The notes: a model not told the origin generated them from the letters alone. A stretch of DNA of 64,000 nucleotides from Rosenbergiella collisarenosi (GCF_018494085.1 NZ_JABBFP010000009.1:62001-126000); one strand, 5' to 3'; shown: positions 30,946 through 42,507, counted from the stretch's first letter. Translations and numbers: made by a program.

Positions 30946-32310
30946 ATGAGCCATAGCGATACGATTGTCGCCCAAGCAACCCCTCCAGGTCGTGGTGGTG
31001 TTGGGATATTGAGGATATCAGGCCCCGCAGCGGCAGATGTTGCGCTGGGCTTACTCGGAAAGTTGCCTAAACCTCGCACCGCCGAATATCTTCCCTTTAA
31101 AGATGAACAGGGTGCCGTGCTGGACCAAGGTATTGCTCTGTGGTTTCCAAATCCTCATTCCTTCACGGGCGAGGATGTACTGGAACTACAAGGTCACGGT
31201 GGTCCGGTTATTCTCGATCTGCTACTCAAACGTATCATTGCGACGGCAAACGTCCGTATTGCTAAGCCCGGTGAGTTCTCTGAACGTGCATTCTTAAACG
31301 ATAAACTCGATCTTGCACAGGCAGAGGCTATCGCCGATCTTATCGACGCGAGCTCTGAACAAGCTGCCCGCTCAGCAGTGAATTCGCTGCAAGGGGTATT
31401 TTCGGCACGAGTTAACCAACTTGTTGAAGCGCTTACTCACTTACGTATCTACGTCGAGGCTGCTATTGATTTCCCCGATGAAGAGATCGATTTTCTTTCG
31501 GATGGCAAGATTGAGGCGCAATTAAATAGTGTTATCGGTGAATTAGACACCGTACGCCAAGAGGCCCGACAAGGCAGCTTACTACGCGAAGGAATGAAGG
31601 TCGTCATTGCGGGTCGACCTAATGCAGGAAAATCTAGCTTGCTCAACGCACTCGCTGGAAGGGAAGCGGCCATCGTGACCGATATTGCGGGGACGACTCG
31701 TGACGTCTTGCGCGAGCATATCCATATTGATGGAATGCCATTGCATATCATCGATACTGCCGGTTTACGCGAGGCCAGTGACGAAGTTGAACGTATTGGT
31801 ATAGAGCGCGCTTGGCAAGAAATTGAGCAGGCGGACTGCGTATTATTTATGGTAGACAGTACAACTACAGATGCTACCGACGCTACAGCAATTTGGCCGG
31901 ATTTTATCGCTCGGTTACCTACTTCTATCCCCGTGATTGTCGTGAGGAATAAAGCTGATATTACTGGAGAGTCCCCAGGACTATCGGAGGTGAATAATCA
32001 CCTATTGATCCGTCTTTCTGCCCGAGAAGGTACCGGTATCGATGCGCTACGGGCACACCTTAAAAAGAGCATGGGCTTCGCAGGTAATACAGAGGGCGGC
32101 TTTATTGCCCGCAGGCGCCACTTAGAGGCGTTAGAGCTTGCAGGAACACATCTATTACAAGGAAAAACTCAGCTGATTGATGCACGGGCGGGAGAGCTAC
32201 TCGCTGAAGAGCTTCGGGTGGCGCAAAGCGCACTGAGTGAAATTACTGGTGAGTTCACTTCCGATGACCTACTCGGACGAATTTTCTCAAGCTTCTGTAT
32301 CGGGAAATGA
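30946..32310 (+). CDS. mnmE: tRNA modification GTPase MnmE
   Basis: 454 residues from the ATG at 30946 (AGAGAG site), identical in length to E. coli. The N-terminal formyl-THF-binding domain ([22 protein letters not shown]) precedes helical domains and an inserted G domain with [10 protein letters not shown] (around 223-232), DTAGLRE and NKAD. It ends with the conserved FCIGK. With MnmG it makes the cmnm5 modification of wobble uridines. It lies after yidC as usual, with convergent qmcA beyond it. Confidence 0.99.
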   Translation: MSHSDTIVAQATPPGRGGVGILRISGPAAADVALGLLGKLPKPRTAEYLPFKDEQGAVLDQGIALWFPNPHSFTGEDVLELQGHGGPVILDLLLKRIIATANVRIAKPGEFSERAFLNDKLDLAQAEAIADLIDASSEQAARSAVNSLQGVFSARVNQLVEALTHLRIYVEAAIDFPDEEIDFLSDGKIEAQLNSVIGELDTVRQEARQGSLLREGMKVVIAGRPNAGKSSLLNALAGREAAIVTDIAGTTRDVLREHIHIDGMPLHIIDTAGLREASDEVERIGIERAWQEIEQADCVLFMVDSTTTDATDATAIWPDFIARLPTSIPVIVVRNKADITGESPGLSEVNNHLLIRLSAREGTGIDALRAHLKKSMGFAGNTEGGFIARRRHLEALELAGTHLLQGKTQLIDARAGELLAEELRVAQSALSEITGEFTSDDLLGRIFSSFCIGK

Positions 32311-32316
32311 GTGAAT

Positions 32317-32336
32317 GGGCACAGCTCGCTGTGCCC
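32317..32336. terminator. Hairpin between convergent mnmE and qmcA
   Basis: GGGCACAGC (32317-32325) pairs with GCTGTGCCC (32328-32336), 6 bp past mnmE and 6 bp from the qmcA stop. Confidence 0.7.
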
Positions 32337-32342
32337 GATTGA

Positions 32343-33275
32343 TTAGCGTGTCTTTGTCTCTTGGCTTGCACTGAGCAGAACGCCAGCATTCAGTAATCCC
32401 CCTACCGATTGTGCTAAATCAGCAGGTATCGCAACGACTTTACTATTATCGCTTGCGGCCAACTTGGTGAATGACCCCACGTAGTTGTTGGCTAATTGAA
32501 ATGTCATCGCCTTTTCTCCCCCCTCTTCGGCTATAACCTGTGCCAGTTGTAAGGCTGCCTTACGCTGACCGGCAGCCAGTGTTTCTAGGGCTTCAGCTTC
32601 CCGTCTTGACGATTCTAATTTTGCCTCAGCGTCTAAGATCATTGCCTGTTTTTTTCCTTCCGCTTCGCGTATCGCTGCATTCTTATTCCCTTCAGCTCGG
32701 GTTTCAGTAGCTTTACGCTCACGCTCAGCCGCCGCTTGCTGCTCCATAGACTTACGCATTGAGTCTGAAGGGGTGATATCTTGAATATCTACTGCTTTCA
32801 AAATAAGCCCCCAATCGCTCATCTGTTCTTCCATGTTCGCCCGCAGCGTAATGGCTAATTGGTCGCGATTCGATAGCGTATCATCTAAATTCATTCCACC
32901 CACCGCATTACGGATAGTTGTCATGACTAAGTTTTGGACGGCTGCGCTATAACTATCAACACCATAAGCCGCTTTGGCCGGATCGGCTATACGGATGAAG
33001 CAGATAGCGTTTACGCCTACCGTGGCATTATCGCGGGTAATCCCCTCAATACCTTTTACTTCGAACATCTGATCCTTAGCAGACATACGGTATGCCACGG
33101 AATCGATAAAAGGAATGAGGATATTTAAACCTGGGTTTAATGTTTTATGGTATTTACCTAAACGCTCCACAATCCATTGATCAGCCTGTGGGACGATCCG
33201 AACACACTTCAAAAAGGTAATGGCAACCAGTATGACAATAAGAATTGCGACGATAATCCCTGGAGTAATGATCAT
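32343..33275 (-). CDS. qmcA: SPFH/stomatin family protein QmcA
   Basis: 310 residues. A single N-terminal membrane helix (about 4-24) is followed by the band-7/SPFH domain (RIVPQADQWIVERLGKYHKTLNPGLNILIPFID), a long charged coiled coil (about 170-235, EAEGKKQAMILDAEAKLESSRREAEAL) and a C-terminal tail. It matches E. coli QmcA (YbbK), thought to form membrane microdomain assemblies. It overlaps ybbJ by 4 bp, the standard NfeD/stomatin pairing. Confidence 0.94.
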   Translation of the reverse strand: MIITPGIIVAILIVILVAITFLKCVRIVPQADQWIVERLGKYHKTLNPGLNILIPFIDSVAYRMSAKDQMFEVKGIEGITRDNATVGVNAICFIRIADPAKAAYGVDSYSAAVQNLVMTTIRNAVGGMNLDDTLSNRDQLAITLRANMEEQMSDWGLILKAVDIQDITPSDSMRKSMEQQAAAERERKATETRAEGNKNAAIREAEGKKQAMILDAEAKLESSRREAEALETLAAGQRKAALQLAQVIAEEGGEKAMTFQLANNYVGSFTKLAASDNSKVVAIPADLAQSVGGLLNAGVLLSASQETKTR

Positions 33276-33727
33276 TTTGTTCCCTCTTTAGTTAATGAAC
33301 TCGCTTGAACTTTTACTCTACTGCTATCCGTAACGTCAGTGACGATAACTCGCGTTTGCCTATCAAGAATGTCGTCACTAAAACACGACCACTCCTGTTT
33401 TCCTTGAATAGGTCGACTGAGCAGCAATATCCCCATTTTTCCTGGTTGTAATGCATCGGCTAAAATACCTTCAGCCCCAAGTAATGAGCTATCGATATAT
33501 TCAACAGGCTTGCTACGGATCCATTTCACCCAAATAAAAGCGCAGATAAGTGAAGAAATGGCCCACGTTAACAACTGTAAAACAACGGATAGATGAGGGA
33601 ATAGATAAGAGATAATCGCTGGCACCAACGCCGCAATTGCCATCCACAATCCGAAGAAGGTGATCGTACAAAATTCAATTATCGCAAATATTGCAGCAAC
33701 CCCGAGCCATATCCAATAAAACCCCAT
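33272..33727 (-). CDS. ybbJ: NfeD-like membrane protein YbbJ
   Basis: 151 residues from the ATG at 33727 (AGGA eight bases upstream); a TTG two codons earlier is less likely. Three to four N-terminal hydrophobic helices (to about residue 75) precede a C-terminal OB-fold NfeD domain (LLGAEGILADALQPGKMG..TRVIVTDV). It is the partner of QmcA, upstream in the same operon. In E. coli this pair lies far from mnmE, so its position here is a rearrangement. Confidence 0.9.
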   Translation of the reverse strand: MGFYWIWLGVAAIFAIIEFCTITFFGLWMAIAALVPAIISYLFPHLSVVLQLLTWAISSLICAFIWVKWIRSKPVEYIDSSLLGAEGILADALQPGKMGILLLSRPIQGKQEWSCFSDDILDRQTRVIVTDVTDSSRVKVQASSLTKEGTK

Positions 33728-33822
33728 CGGCAAATCCTTATCGTTGATGTTTTAGCAAATCATACCTTTAATGAGAGTACACACGCGAACACCCATACAA
33801 ACTTTACATTCCGACCACTGTA

Positions 33823-35931
33823 TTATGGACTTAATTCGATTATTCGGTCTGCACTGGCAATGGTGGATGGGCGATGTGCAATAAAGATCCGCGTAATATT
33901 TAACGAACGAATGGACGTATTAACGGCAGCTTCGTTTTCCAAATCAAGATGGCTGGTTGCTTCGTCTAAAAAAAGTATCGCGGGTCGCCGATAAAGCGCA
34001 CGAGCGATAAGTAGTCGTTGTTTTTGTCCACCTGATAGGCTACCACCCAGTTCACTCACTAATGTTTCGTAACCCATCGGCATACGTATGATTTCCTCGT
34101 GTAAGTAAGCCATTTTGGCACAATCGATAATCCTCTCCCGACAATTATCTTCACCAAAACCAGTGATATTCTCGGCAATAGACCCTGCAAATAGCTTATC
34201 TTCCTGTAGGACACAGGCGATGACATCTCTGAAATTATTAACACCGACCTGCTGGATATCTAATCCATTAAAGCGAATCGTTCCACTATCTGGTGTGAGT
34301 AGCCCACACATTAATTTCATTAACGTTGTTTTACCAACCCCAGACGGACCAACGATCGCGACGCTCTCCCCCGGTTCAACCGTAAATGAGCGATGCGCAA
34401 GCACTGGCGCAGTGAGCTTATCGTACTGATACGTTAAATCATCCACTTCAAACCGTGCCGCTTGATTATGTTCACATAAGCGCTTCGAACTCAGCTGTGA
34501 TTCCGGTTCTTGGTAAACAATATCAGCCACCCTTTCGTTATGTAAACTCAGCATTTTTAGATTGAGTAGCATGTCGACAATCGCGGATGCTCGGTCAGAA
34601 AACTGGCCTCGGTAAGCGTTAAAGGCCACGAACATACCTAGAGTCATATGTCCGTCAATCACCATTGATGCCCCTAACCAAAGTATTAATACCTGGTCGA
34701 GGGTACTAATCAAAGAGTTTACCCCGCCAAATAACATATCCAAGCGAGTCATTCTTATCACAGCATTGGTAGTTTCAATATTAAGGTTGAGCCAATAGCG
34801 TGAACGCGTTTTATTTAACCCGAGGACTTTGAGTGTCGCGATGCCATAGAGAGTTTCCATAAAGTGCGAATTTGCACGCGCATCTTTAACGATCTGCTCT
34901 TCTTGAGCCTGTCGATAACGGTGGTAGGTAGCCAGTCGTAATATGACATAAAGCAGGGTAAATCCCAGCACAACAAAATATAACCATCCTCCATACATAA
35001 ACATCATCACTGAGACACTGACTACCATCAGTATGTCAATCGTTCCGGAGACGACGCTTGATGTTAACGTTTCGCGAATAGTGGCTAGCGAGCCGAACCG
35101 GGACTGAATATCCCCAAGTTTTCGTTTTTCAAAATAGCTTAAAGGTAGCCGTAATAGATGGTCCATCAGGCCCGTTTTCCACTGTACGTCTATCAACGAC
35201 TGCATAACCAGCGTCGTCCAGCTACGCAACATACTAATAAACGTGCGGAATAATATGAACGTGACTAAGCCGAGACAGATCAGCGTGAGTAAATTCTGAT
35301 CTCTTGCGATAATAACGTGGTCCATTACTAGTTGCGTACCAACCGGTATCGCGATATTGACGGCTTCGACAAGGATCGTTAGCGCAAATATCTTAGCCAA
35401 GACGCTGGGCAGGCCGGTTATATTCTTTAGCAAACTGAGAAAGCTTATTTTCGAACGCGCTTTGACGGGCTTAAATTCGCTGTCTGGCCAGAGCTCTAAT
35501 GCTATGCCCGTAAAATGTTGCGACATTTCCTGTAGACTCACTACCCGCCTTCCGAATGCAGGATCGTGGATGATGAATCTATTTCTACCCGCCTTGACCA
35601 GTACTACGAAATGACTCATATCCCAATGCAGTAAGCAGGGCCGTTTAAGCTGCCTAATCTCATCAAGATCGAGTGATAGCGCTCGTGTCTGTAGATTGAG
35701 TTGGCTACCAATATGCACCAAAGTCGCCAAAGTCGCCCCTTGCGCAGATAGGCCAAACTTCTGCCGTAAATTCAGAAGATCAATATTCATTCCGAAATAG
35801 CGGCAAACCATGACGATACAGGCTAGTCCACATTCGGCAGCTTCCGTTTGCAAGACTTGTGGAACTTTCCGGAAGAAACCGAACTGAAGTTGCTGACATA
35901 CCATTCTAAAAAGCTGGGAGACTTCATTCAT
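33823..35931 (-). CDS. cvaB: Microcin/bacteriocin ABC exporter with C39 leader peptidase (CvaB/MchF-like)
   Basis: 702 residues in three parts. The N-terminal C39 peptidase has Gln28, catalytic Cys34 (AECGLAC), His107 (DMSHFVVL) and Asp123 (HDPAFG). A six-helix ABC membrane domain spans about 165-460. The nucleotide-binding domain has Walker A GPSGVGKT (529-536), signature LSGGQKQR (633-640) and a following DEATSHLD. This is the architecture of the microcin V and H47 exporters, and all catalytic residues are intact. It cuts double-glycine-type leaders while exporting the peptide through a TolC channel. It overlaps the upstream membrane-fusion gene by 8 bp. Confidence 0.93.
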   Translation of the reverse strand: MNEVSQLFRMVCQQLQFGFFRKVPQVLQTEAAECGLACIVMVCRYFGMNIDLLNLRQKFGLSAQGATLATLVHIGSQLNLQTRALSLDLDEIRQLKRPCLLHWDMSHFVVLVKAGRNRFIIHDPAFGRRVVSLQEMSQHFTGIALELWPDSEFKPVKARSKISFLSLLKNITGLPSVLAKIFALTILVEAVNIAIPVGTQLVMDHVIIARDQNLLTLICLGLVTFILFRTFISMLRSWTTLVMQSLIDVQWKTGLMDHLLRLPLSYFEKRKLGDIQSRFGSLATIRETLTSSVVSGTIDILMVVSVSVMMFMYGGWLYFVVLGFTLLYVILRLATYHRYRQAQEEQIVKDARANSHFMETLYGIATLKVLGLNKTRSRYWLNLNIETTNAVIRMTRLDMLFGGVNSLISTLDQVLILWLGASMVIDGHMTLGMFVAFNAYRGQFSDRASAIVDMLLNLKMLSLHNERVADIVYQEPESQLSSKRLCEHNQAARFEVDDLTYQYDKLTAPVLAHRSFTVEPGESVAIVGPSGVGKTTLMKLMCGLLTPDSGTIRFNGLDIQQVGVNNFRDVIACVLQEDKLFAGSIAENITGFGEDNCRERIIDCAKMAYLHEEIIRMPMGYETLVSELGGSLSGGQKQRLLIARALYRRPAILFLDEATSHLDLENEAAVNTSIRSLNITRIFIAHRPSTIASADRIIELSP

Positions 35932-37216
35932 GTACTGGCCCTCCTAGACTACGCTTAATATCGTAATAAGGTGAAAGGATCCATTGATAGAGCGGCCTCT
36001 TTTCCAGGAATAAGGTGACCTCCGCTGACATACCGTTACTTATAGGTAACGTTTTATTATCAAATTTCAGCGTTTTGTCATGGATCGCCACAATCGTCTT
36101 ATAAAACGCTTCTTTCGATTGTTGCGTAGTAGCTGGGTAGCTTCCCCTATAACTCATCATTTCACTCTCCGTCGCCGGTACTTGTGATAACGACGTAATC
36201 TCACCAGAGAACTGTCCAAATTTTTCATAGGGATAAGCATCGTAACGAATATTAACTTTATCTCCTGCCCGCACGAACGGAAGACTATGGTTGGGTAGCC
36301 ATAACATCAATTGGTAATACTGTTTATCACCAGGAAGAATTTGCGCCAAACTATCACCCAAACTAAACATCTGCCCTTCCGTAAAAGCCATATTCTCCAC
36401 TTTGCCAGTGACTGGGGCGGTTATGACTAGTGTGCCATTAGCATCAACTTCGGCGAGCATTCGAGAGAATTCACTGAGTTTCAGCTCATATTCTGAAATA
36501 CGATTATCGAAATCGGTAGAGGTACTGGTTATTTCACTTTCTAGATTGATAATCTGTAAGCCTTCCTGAATAAGCTGACTATTCATATTTTGCCAAGAAG
36601 ACTGCTGTTGATAAAAAAGATAACGTTGGTTATAGGATTGTTCTTTACTAATCAATCCTCTTTTTAAGTAATCATCATAATTCTTCATACTCTGTTGCAT
36701 ATCTTTAACCCCATTTAAGGAGTTTTCTACTAGAGCCTTAGTATTATTATAAGACTTTTTATATTCGGTCAGTTGATGGGTTAATTTATCAATATTTATT
36801 TTTTTATTTTCTTTTAACTTACCAATAATATTATTAGTTAAAGTGACTTGTTGGTTAATACTGATCTTGGATTTTTGGCTCAGATTACCGGATTGGGTAT
36901 CCCTGCTAATATCTAATTCGTAAATAGGTGCACCTTTTACCACTTTATTACCAATTTCTACGTAGCTTTTATTTATTCTTCCTTGCTGAGGTGCGAGTAT
37001 GTTGACCGTCTGCTGTAGCGAAAAAATCTCTCCTCTAACATTAACTCGTCGGTTATATTCACCTTTTACTAATACGATCAGTGCTATAGCTATGAAAAAG
37101 AGAGTGAAGGTAATAATTAGCCATACCGGCATTCCTCTTAATAATAAAGCCTTACCGAGCCAATGATGGCGCTGATGATAAAGTGCTTCTTTTCTAAATA
37201 GCTCATTATCTTTCAT
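35924..37216 (-). CDS. cvaA: Membrane fusion protein for microcin export (CvaA/MchE-like, HlyD family)
   Basis: 430 residues. A short cytoplasmic N-terminus (FRKEALYHQRHHWLGKALLLRGMPVWL) precedes one membrane helix (about 30-50), a lipoyl-like half motif, a long coiled coil (about 115-260) and a beta-barrel segment with PNHSLPFVRAGDKVNIRYDAYPYEKFGQFSG. The C-terminal FLEKRPLYQWILSPYYDIKRS is shared with CvaA. It bridges the ABC exporter to TolC. Its 3' end overlaps cvaB, and the precursor gene is 95 bp upstream behind a hairpin. Confidence 0.93.
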   Translation of the reverse strand: MKDNELFRKEALYHQRHHWLGKALLLRGMPVWLIITFTLFFIAIALIVLVKGEYNRRVNVRGEIFSLQQTVNILAPQQGRINKSYVEIGNKVVKGAPIYELDISRDTQSGNLSQKSKISINQQVTLTNNIIGKLKENKKINIDKLTHQLTEYKKSYNNTKALVENSLNGVKDMQQSMKNYDDYLKRGLISKEQSYNQRYLFYQQQSSWQNMNSQLIQEGLQIINLESEITSTSTDFDNRISEYELKLSEFSRMLAEVDANGTLVITAPVTGKVENMAFTEGQMFSLGDSLAQILPGDKQYYQLMLWLPNHSLPFVRAGDKVNIRYDAYPYEKFGQFSGEITSLSQVPATESEMMSYRGSYPATTQQSKEAFYKTIVAIHDKTLKFDNKTLPISNGMSAEVTLFLEKRPLYQWILSPYYDIKRSLGGPVHE

Positions 37217-37260
37217 GATTTTAATTTTTTAGTAGAGTGGAGGAGTAACGAGAAGGGATT

Positions 37261-37299
37261 AAAAAAAGCAAAGAGATCTATAAAAAATCTCTTTGCTTT
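37261..37299 (-). terminator. Intra-operon hairpin between the precursor and cvaA
   Basis: Perfect 13-bp arms AAAGCAAAGAGAT (37265-37277) and complement (37287-37299). On the minus strand they are followed by seven or more T after the coding gene. It probably terminates most precursor transcripts and lets a minority continue into cvaA-cvaB. Confidence 0.85.
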
Positions 37300-37311
37300 A
37301 GTTAATTTATA

Positions 37312-37533
37312 TTATTTTCTGAATACTAAGTTGAAGAAAGAGGTCACTGTATCGATGGTTGAATCAATGACTAAGCCTGCATTTTTAGCAACGTTGGTTG
37401 CATTGACTTTAGCATTTTTCCAACCGAATGTTTCGAGTACACCACCGAAAGTCGATGCGATACCGCTAAAAGTATTAGCAAAAACACCTGCGCCTGAAAT
37501 ATTTTGCATTTGAGCGCTATTCAATTCTTTCAT
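37312..37533 (-). CDS. Class II microcin-like precursor with double-glycine-type leader
   Basis: 73 residues from the ATG at 37533 (AAGGA seven bases upstream); an in-frame frame continues to 37587 without a site. Residues 1-15, MKELNSAQMQNISGA, form a leader with the pattern of the 6449-6745 gene (MKE at the start, SGA at the end). Cleavage after Ala15 would release a 58-residue peptide with a hydrophobic Gly/Phe-rich N-terminal half, a Lys/Asn-rich centre (WKNAKVNATNVAKNAG) and a hydrophobic C-terminus ending FRK. It has no cysteines, so no disulfides. It lies directly upstream of the exporter genes, which strongly supports it as their substrate. Target and activity are unknown. Confidence 0.82.
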   Translation of the reverse strand: MKELNSAQMQNISGAGVFANTFSGIASTFGGVLETFGWKNAKVNATNVAKNAGLVIDSTIDTVTSFFNLVFRK

Positions 37534-37598
37534 TATATTTTCCTTAATTAATTTTTCCATTATTAGTCTGCATGGGATATACCTCAAGCGACGAGTTG

Positions 37599-37632
37599 GA
37601 GATTACCGGGTGTCACCCAGGAGTGCAATCTC
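37599..37632. promoter_or_regulatory. Nested dyad upstream of the microcin precursor
   Basis: A perfect palindrome GGGTGTCACCC (37608-37618) sits inside outer arms GAGATT (37599-37604) and AATCTC (37627-37632), 66-99 bp before the precursor start, in an otherwise AT-rich region. It could be a protein-binding site or an RNA hairpin. A 16-codon frame (MRLHSWVTPGNLQLVA) crosses it on the minus strand. Confidence 0.4.
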
Positions 37633-37725
37633 ATATCTCCGGAAAAAAAGGAAAAATCTCGGTTTTTAAAAAACCAAAAAAATTAATAGCGAAAAAATCC
37701 AATTATATATGTTAGATAAGCTTAT

Positions 37726-37763
37726 AAAAAAATCCAGTATAGCTCACTAAACTATACTGGATT
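37726..37763 (-). terminator. Terminator of the pst-phoU operon
   Basis: Perfect 12-bp arms AATCCAGTATAG (37731-37742) and complement (37752-37763), 18 bp past phoU, followed on the minus strand by a run of T. Confidence 0.9.
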
Positions 37764-37781
37764 CAATATTTAAGATTATTT

Positions 37782-38501
37782 TTATTTTTTATGTTTATCC
37801 AGAAACTTATCTAATTTTTCACCCTCTAGGTGACGTATATCTTGCCCTTTAACAAAATAAAAAATAATTTCACAAATATTCTGACAACGGTCGCCTATGC
37901 GTTCAATAGAGCGTGCACAGAATAATGCAGTTAACACATTAGGTATCGTCCGTGGGTCTTCCATCATATAAGTCATGAGTTGACGAATAATACCTTCATA
38001 TTCCTGATCAAGTTTTTTATCGGCTTGATAAATCTCTACCGCTGCTTCGAGATCCATGCGCGCAAAAGCATCGAGGACTTCATGTAGCATCTCGACAGAA
38101 TGCTGACCAAAAGACTCAAGGCTTATCAGTAAGGATTGATGCTGCTGGCTGAACTTCTCCAATGCAGTACGACTAATTTTTTCAGCCACATCTCCAATAC
38201 GTTCTAATTCAGAGATCGTTTTGGTAATCGCCATAACGAGACGTAAGTCGCTCGCTGTCGGTTGTCGTTTGGCGATGATTTTGACACAGTGCTCATCTAT
38301 CTCCACTTCCATCCGGTTGACTTTTTGATCATCGGCAATTACCCGTCGAGCCAACTCGCTGTCCATGTTGTGCAACGCTGTAATGGCATCGGTAAGTTGT
38401 TGTTCGACTAACCCGCCCATGATCATCACTTGCGTACGAATATGTTCTAATTCAGCATTAAATTGCGCTGAAATGTGTTTATTAAGGTTCAAAGTATCCA
38501 T
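37782..38501 (-). CDS. phoU: Phosphate signalling protein PhoU
   Basis: 239 residues from the ATG at 38501 (GGAGAG site). It has two three-helix PhoU repeats, each with an E(R)IGD-type metal motif ([12 protein letters not shown] near 80-91 and [12 protein letters not shown] near 180-191). PhoU connects the Pst transporter to PhoR and damps the Pho response when phosphate is plentiful. It is the last gene of pstSCAB-phoU. Confidence 0.98.
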   Translation of the reverse strand: MDTLNLNKHISAQFNAELEHIRTQVMIMGGLVEQQLTDAITALHNMDSELARRVIADDQKVNRMEVEIDEHCVKIIAKRQPTASDLRLVMAITKTISELERIGDVAEKISRTALEKFSQQHQSLLISLESFGQHSVEMLHEVLDAFARMDLEAAVEIYQADKKLDQEYEGIIRQLMTYMMEDPRTIPNVLTALFCARSIERIGDRCQNICEIIFYFVKGQDIRHLEGEKLDKFLDKHKK

Positions 38502-38551
38502 GTCACTCTCCACGCCCTGAAATAGATTGATGAGTATTTATCCGCCGGATA

Positions 38552-40232
<1,681 letters not shown>

Positions 40233-40236
<4 letters not shown>

Positions 40237-41195
40237 CCACGAGCCCCCTCTTTCTTAGCAAGACGCATCACTAGTAAACGTGAAATAGCCAGTACGATAA
40301 AAGTAATAACGAAAAGTATTAATCCCAGCTCCATCAGCGCGGAAATATGTAAGCCGGATCCAGCCTCTGCAAATTCATTCGCTAATGCTGAGGTAATACT
40401 GTTCCCAGGCATGTACAACGATGCGCTATCAAGCTGATAAGTATTACCAATAATAAAGGTTACTGCCATCGTCTCTCCCAGTGCTCGGCCTAAGCCCAAC
40501 ATGACCCCTCCAATTACCCCATTCTTGGTAAAAGGCAGAACGATCCGCCAGATAACTTCCCAAGTAGTACAGCCAATCCCATAGGCTGACTCTTTCATCA
40601 TAACGGGCGTCTGTTCAAACACATCACGCATGACCGATGCAATGTAGGGAATGATCATAATGGCGAGAATAATTCCGGCGGCTAGGATACCGATCCCGAA
40701 AGCAGGCCCAGAAAATAAGCTACCAATAATTGGGATACTTGAGACTAACTCACTGACCGGCGTTTGGAAGTATTCAGCAAATAAGGGGGCAAAAACGAAT
40801 AAGCCCCACATTCCATAGACAATGCTCGGGATCGCAGCAAGTAACTCAATAGCCGTCCCCAACGGTCTTCTCAGCCACGCCGGTGACAGTTCGGTAAGAA
40901 AAAGTGCAATACCAAAACTCACGGGGACCGCGATGAGTAATGCGATTGCTGAGGTCACTAACGTCCCATAGATCGGGACTAACGCGCCAAATTGCTCATT
41001 AGGGGCATCCCACGTTTTAGTCCAGAGAAATGAAAATCCAAACTGATGAAGAGTGGGCCACGACGAAATAATTAACGAAACAATTATGCCACCTAACATG
41101 AGTAGGACAATTAAGGCGGCTATTTTGACTAAAAGGCCGAATATAATATCGCCATATTTACTAGGAGCCCTAAACGACGACCGGTGTTGTGCCAT
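40233..41195 (-). CDS. pstC: Phosphate ABC transporter permease PstC
   Basis: 320 residues (319 in E. coli) with six membrane helices, a periplasmic loop after helix 1 and the coupling motif [29 protein letters not shown]. It is overlapped by pstA by 4 bp. It is the second gene of the operon, 71 bp after pstS. Confidence 0.98.
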
Positions 41196-41266
41196 AACAT
41201 TCTCGAGTAGATAGAGGACAGGGCAGCATGCTGCCCTGAAGATGAATAAGTGTAACGTGACGAACG

Positions 41267-42310
41267 TTAAGGATAAATCGCCTTACCCGCATCCGTCGTA
41301 ATATTCTTTTTCCACGCATCACGGACTAAGGTAATGACTGACTCTGGTAGCGCCGCATAATCTAAACTATTCGCGGTTTTTGCGCCTTGTTGATAGCCAT
41401 AATCAAAAAAGTGTAAAACAGCTTTCGTCTTATCTACATTAGTAGGCTTTTTATAAACAAGCACATAGGTCGTTGAAGAGATTGGCCAAGCATTATCTCC
41501 TGACTGATAAGTCAGATCTTGGGCAAAACTCTGCTGCCAGTTGGCACCCTTAGCCGCATCACTGAAAGATTGTTCGTTAGGGGCAATCGCTTTACCTGCA
41601 GCATCAACTAATTTGGTATAGGTCAAATTATTCTGTTTGGCGTAAGCATATTCAACATAGCCAATAGAGCCAGGCAGACGCTGCACAAACGCGGCTACGC
41701 CATCGTTGCCTTTTCCACCAAGACCGACAGGCCAATTTACTGTATTGCCTTTACCGATTTTGCTGTTCCACTCTTGGTTTACCTTCGCTAGGTAACTCGT
41801 GAAAACAAAAGAAGTTCCGGAGCCATCTGCACGACGCACGACATTAATATTTGTCGAAGGCAGTTTAAGACCAGGATTTAATGCCATAATTTCCGGGTCG
41901 TTCCAACGCGTGACTTTGCCTAAATAAATATCGCCCGTTGTTTTACCATCTAAGATAAGCTGTCCTGACTTAATGCCTGGTAAATTAACCGCTAACACCA
42001 CGCCACCGATGACAGTTGGAAATTGGAAAAGACCATTTTTTTCCAAATCTGCATTGCTCATTGGCGCATCGGATGCTCCGAAATCGACGGTTTTAGCGAT
42101 AATTTGCTTAACCCCACCGGATGAACCAATGCCCTGGTAGTTAACTTTACTCCCATTGGCCTTATAATAATCTGCCGCCCAACGTGAATATACAGGAGCT
42201 GGGAAAGTCCCACCCGCGCCAGTAAGGTCTGTCTCTGCAAAAGCCGAAACAGTAGTCAGGGCTAAGGTAACTGCTGTTAAATGAGTTGCCATCTTACGCT
42301 TCAGTTTCAT
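41267..42310 (-). CDS. pstS: Periplasmic phosphate-binding protein PstS
   Basis: 347 residues with a 25-residue Sec signal ending VSAFA-E. The mature start [18 protein letters not shown] holds phosphate-contacting residues, as do [21 protein letters not shown] and [12 protein letters not shown]. It delivers phosphate to PstCA. It is the first gene of the operon, behind tandem Pho boxes. Confidence 0.98.
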   Translation of the reverse strand: MKLKRKMATHLTAVTLALTTVSAFAETDLTGAGGTFPAPVYSRWAADYYKANGSKVNYQGIGSSGGVKQIIAKTVDFGASDAPMSNADLEKNGLFQFPTVIGGVVLAVNLPGIKSGQLILDGKTTGDIYLGKVTRWNDPEIMALNPGLKLPSTNINVVRRADGSGTSFVFTSYLAKVNQEWNSKIGKGNTVNWPVGLGGKGNDGVAAFVQRLPGSIGYVEYAYAKQNNLTYTKLVDAAGKAIAPNEQSFSDAAKGANWQQSFAQDLTYQSGDNAWPISSTTYVLVYKKPTNVDKTKAVLHFFDYGYQQGAKTANSLDYAALPESVITLVRDAWKKNITTDAGKAIYP

Positions 42311-42371
42311 ACTCTCTCCAAAAGACCTATTTGATTACAACCTAAGGTGTGTTGCGGTTAAATTAGGTCAG

Positions 42372-42415
42372 TTCAATGACATTGATATGTCATTTTTATG
42401 ACAGAAATATGACAA
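42372..42415 (-). promoter_or_regulatory. Pho boxes of the pst operon
   Basis: Four consecutive 11-bp units on the minus strand (starting TTGTCAT, CTGTCAT, ATGACAT, ATGTCAT), 62-105 bp before pstS. The first two fit the PhoB consensus well and the third is degenerate. Confidence 0.85.
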
Positions 42416-42507
42416 GCATGCGATTTGGGGAAGATACCGATTAGCCACACTGCGATGAGTCCAGCGGGTAGGGTGCTGAGTAAGGGGGTTAAGGGTAGAT
42501 ACCGGAC

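Noticed and set aside
37534-37587. Longer start for the second microcin precursor (18 extra residues)
   Set aside because: The extension has no ribosome site and would place the export leader internally; the ATG at 37533 has AAGGA and gives a standard 15-residue leader.
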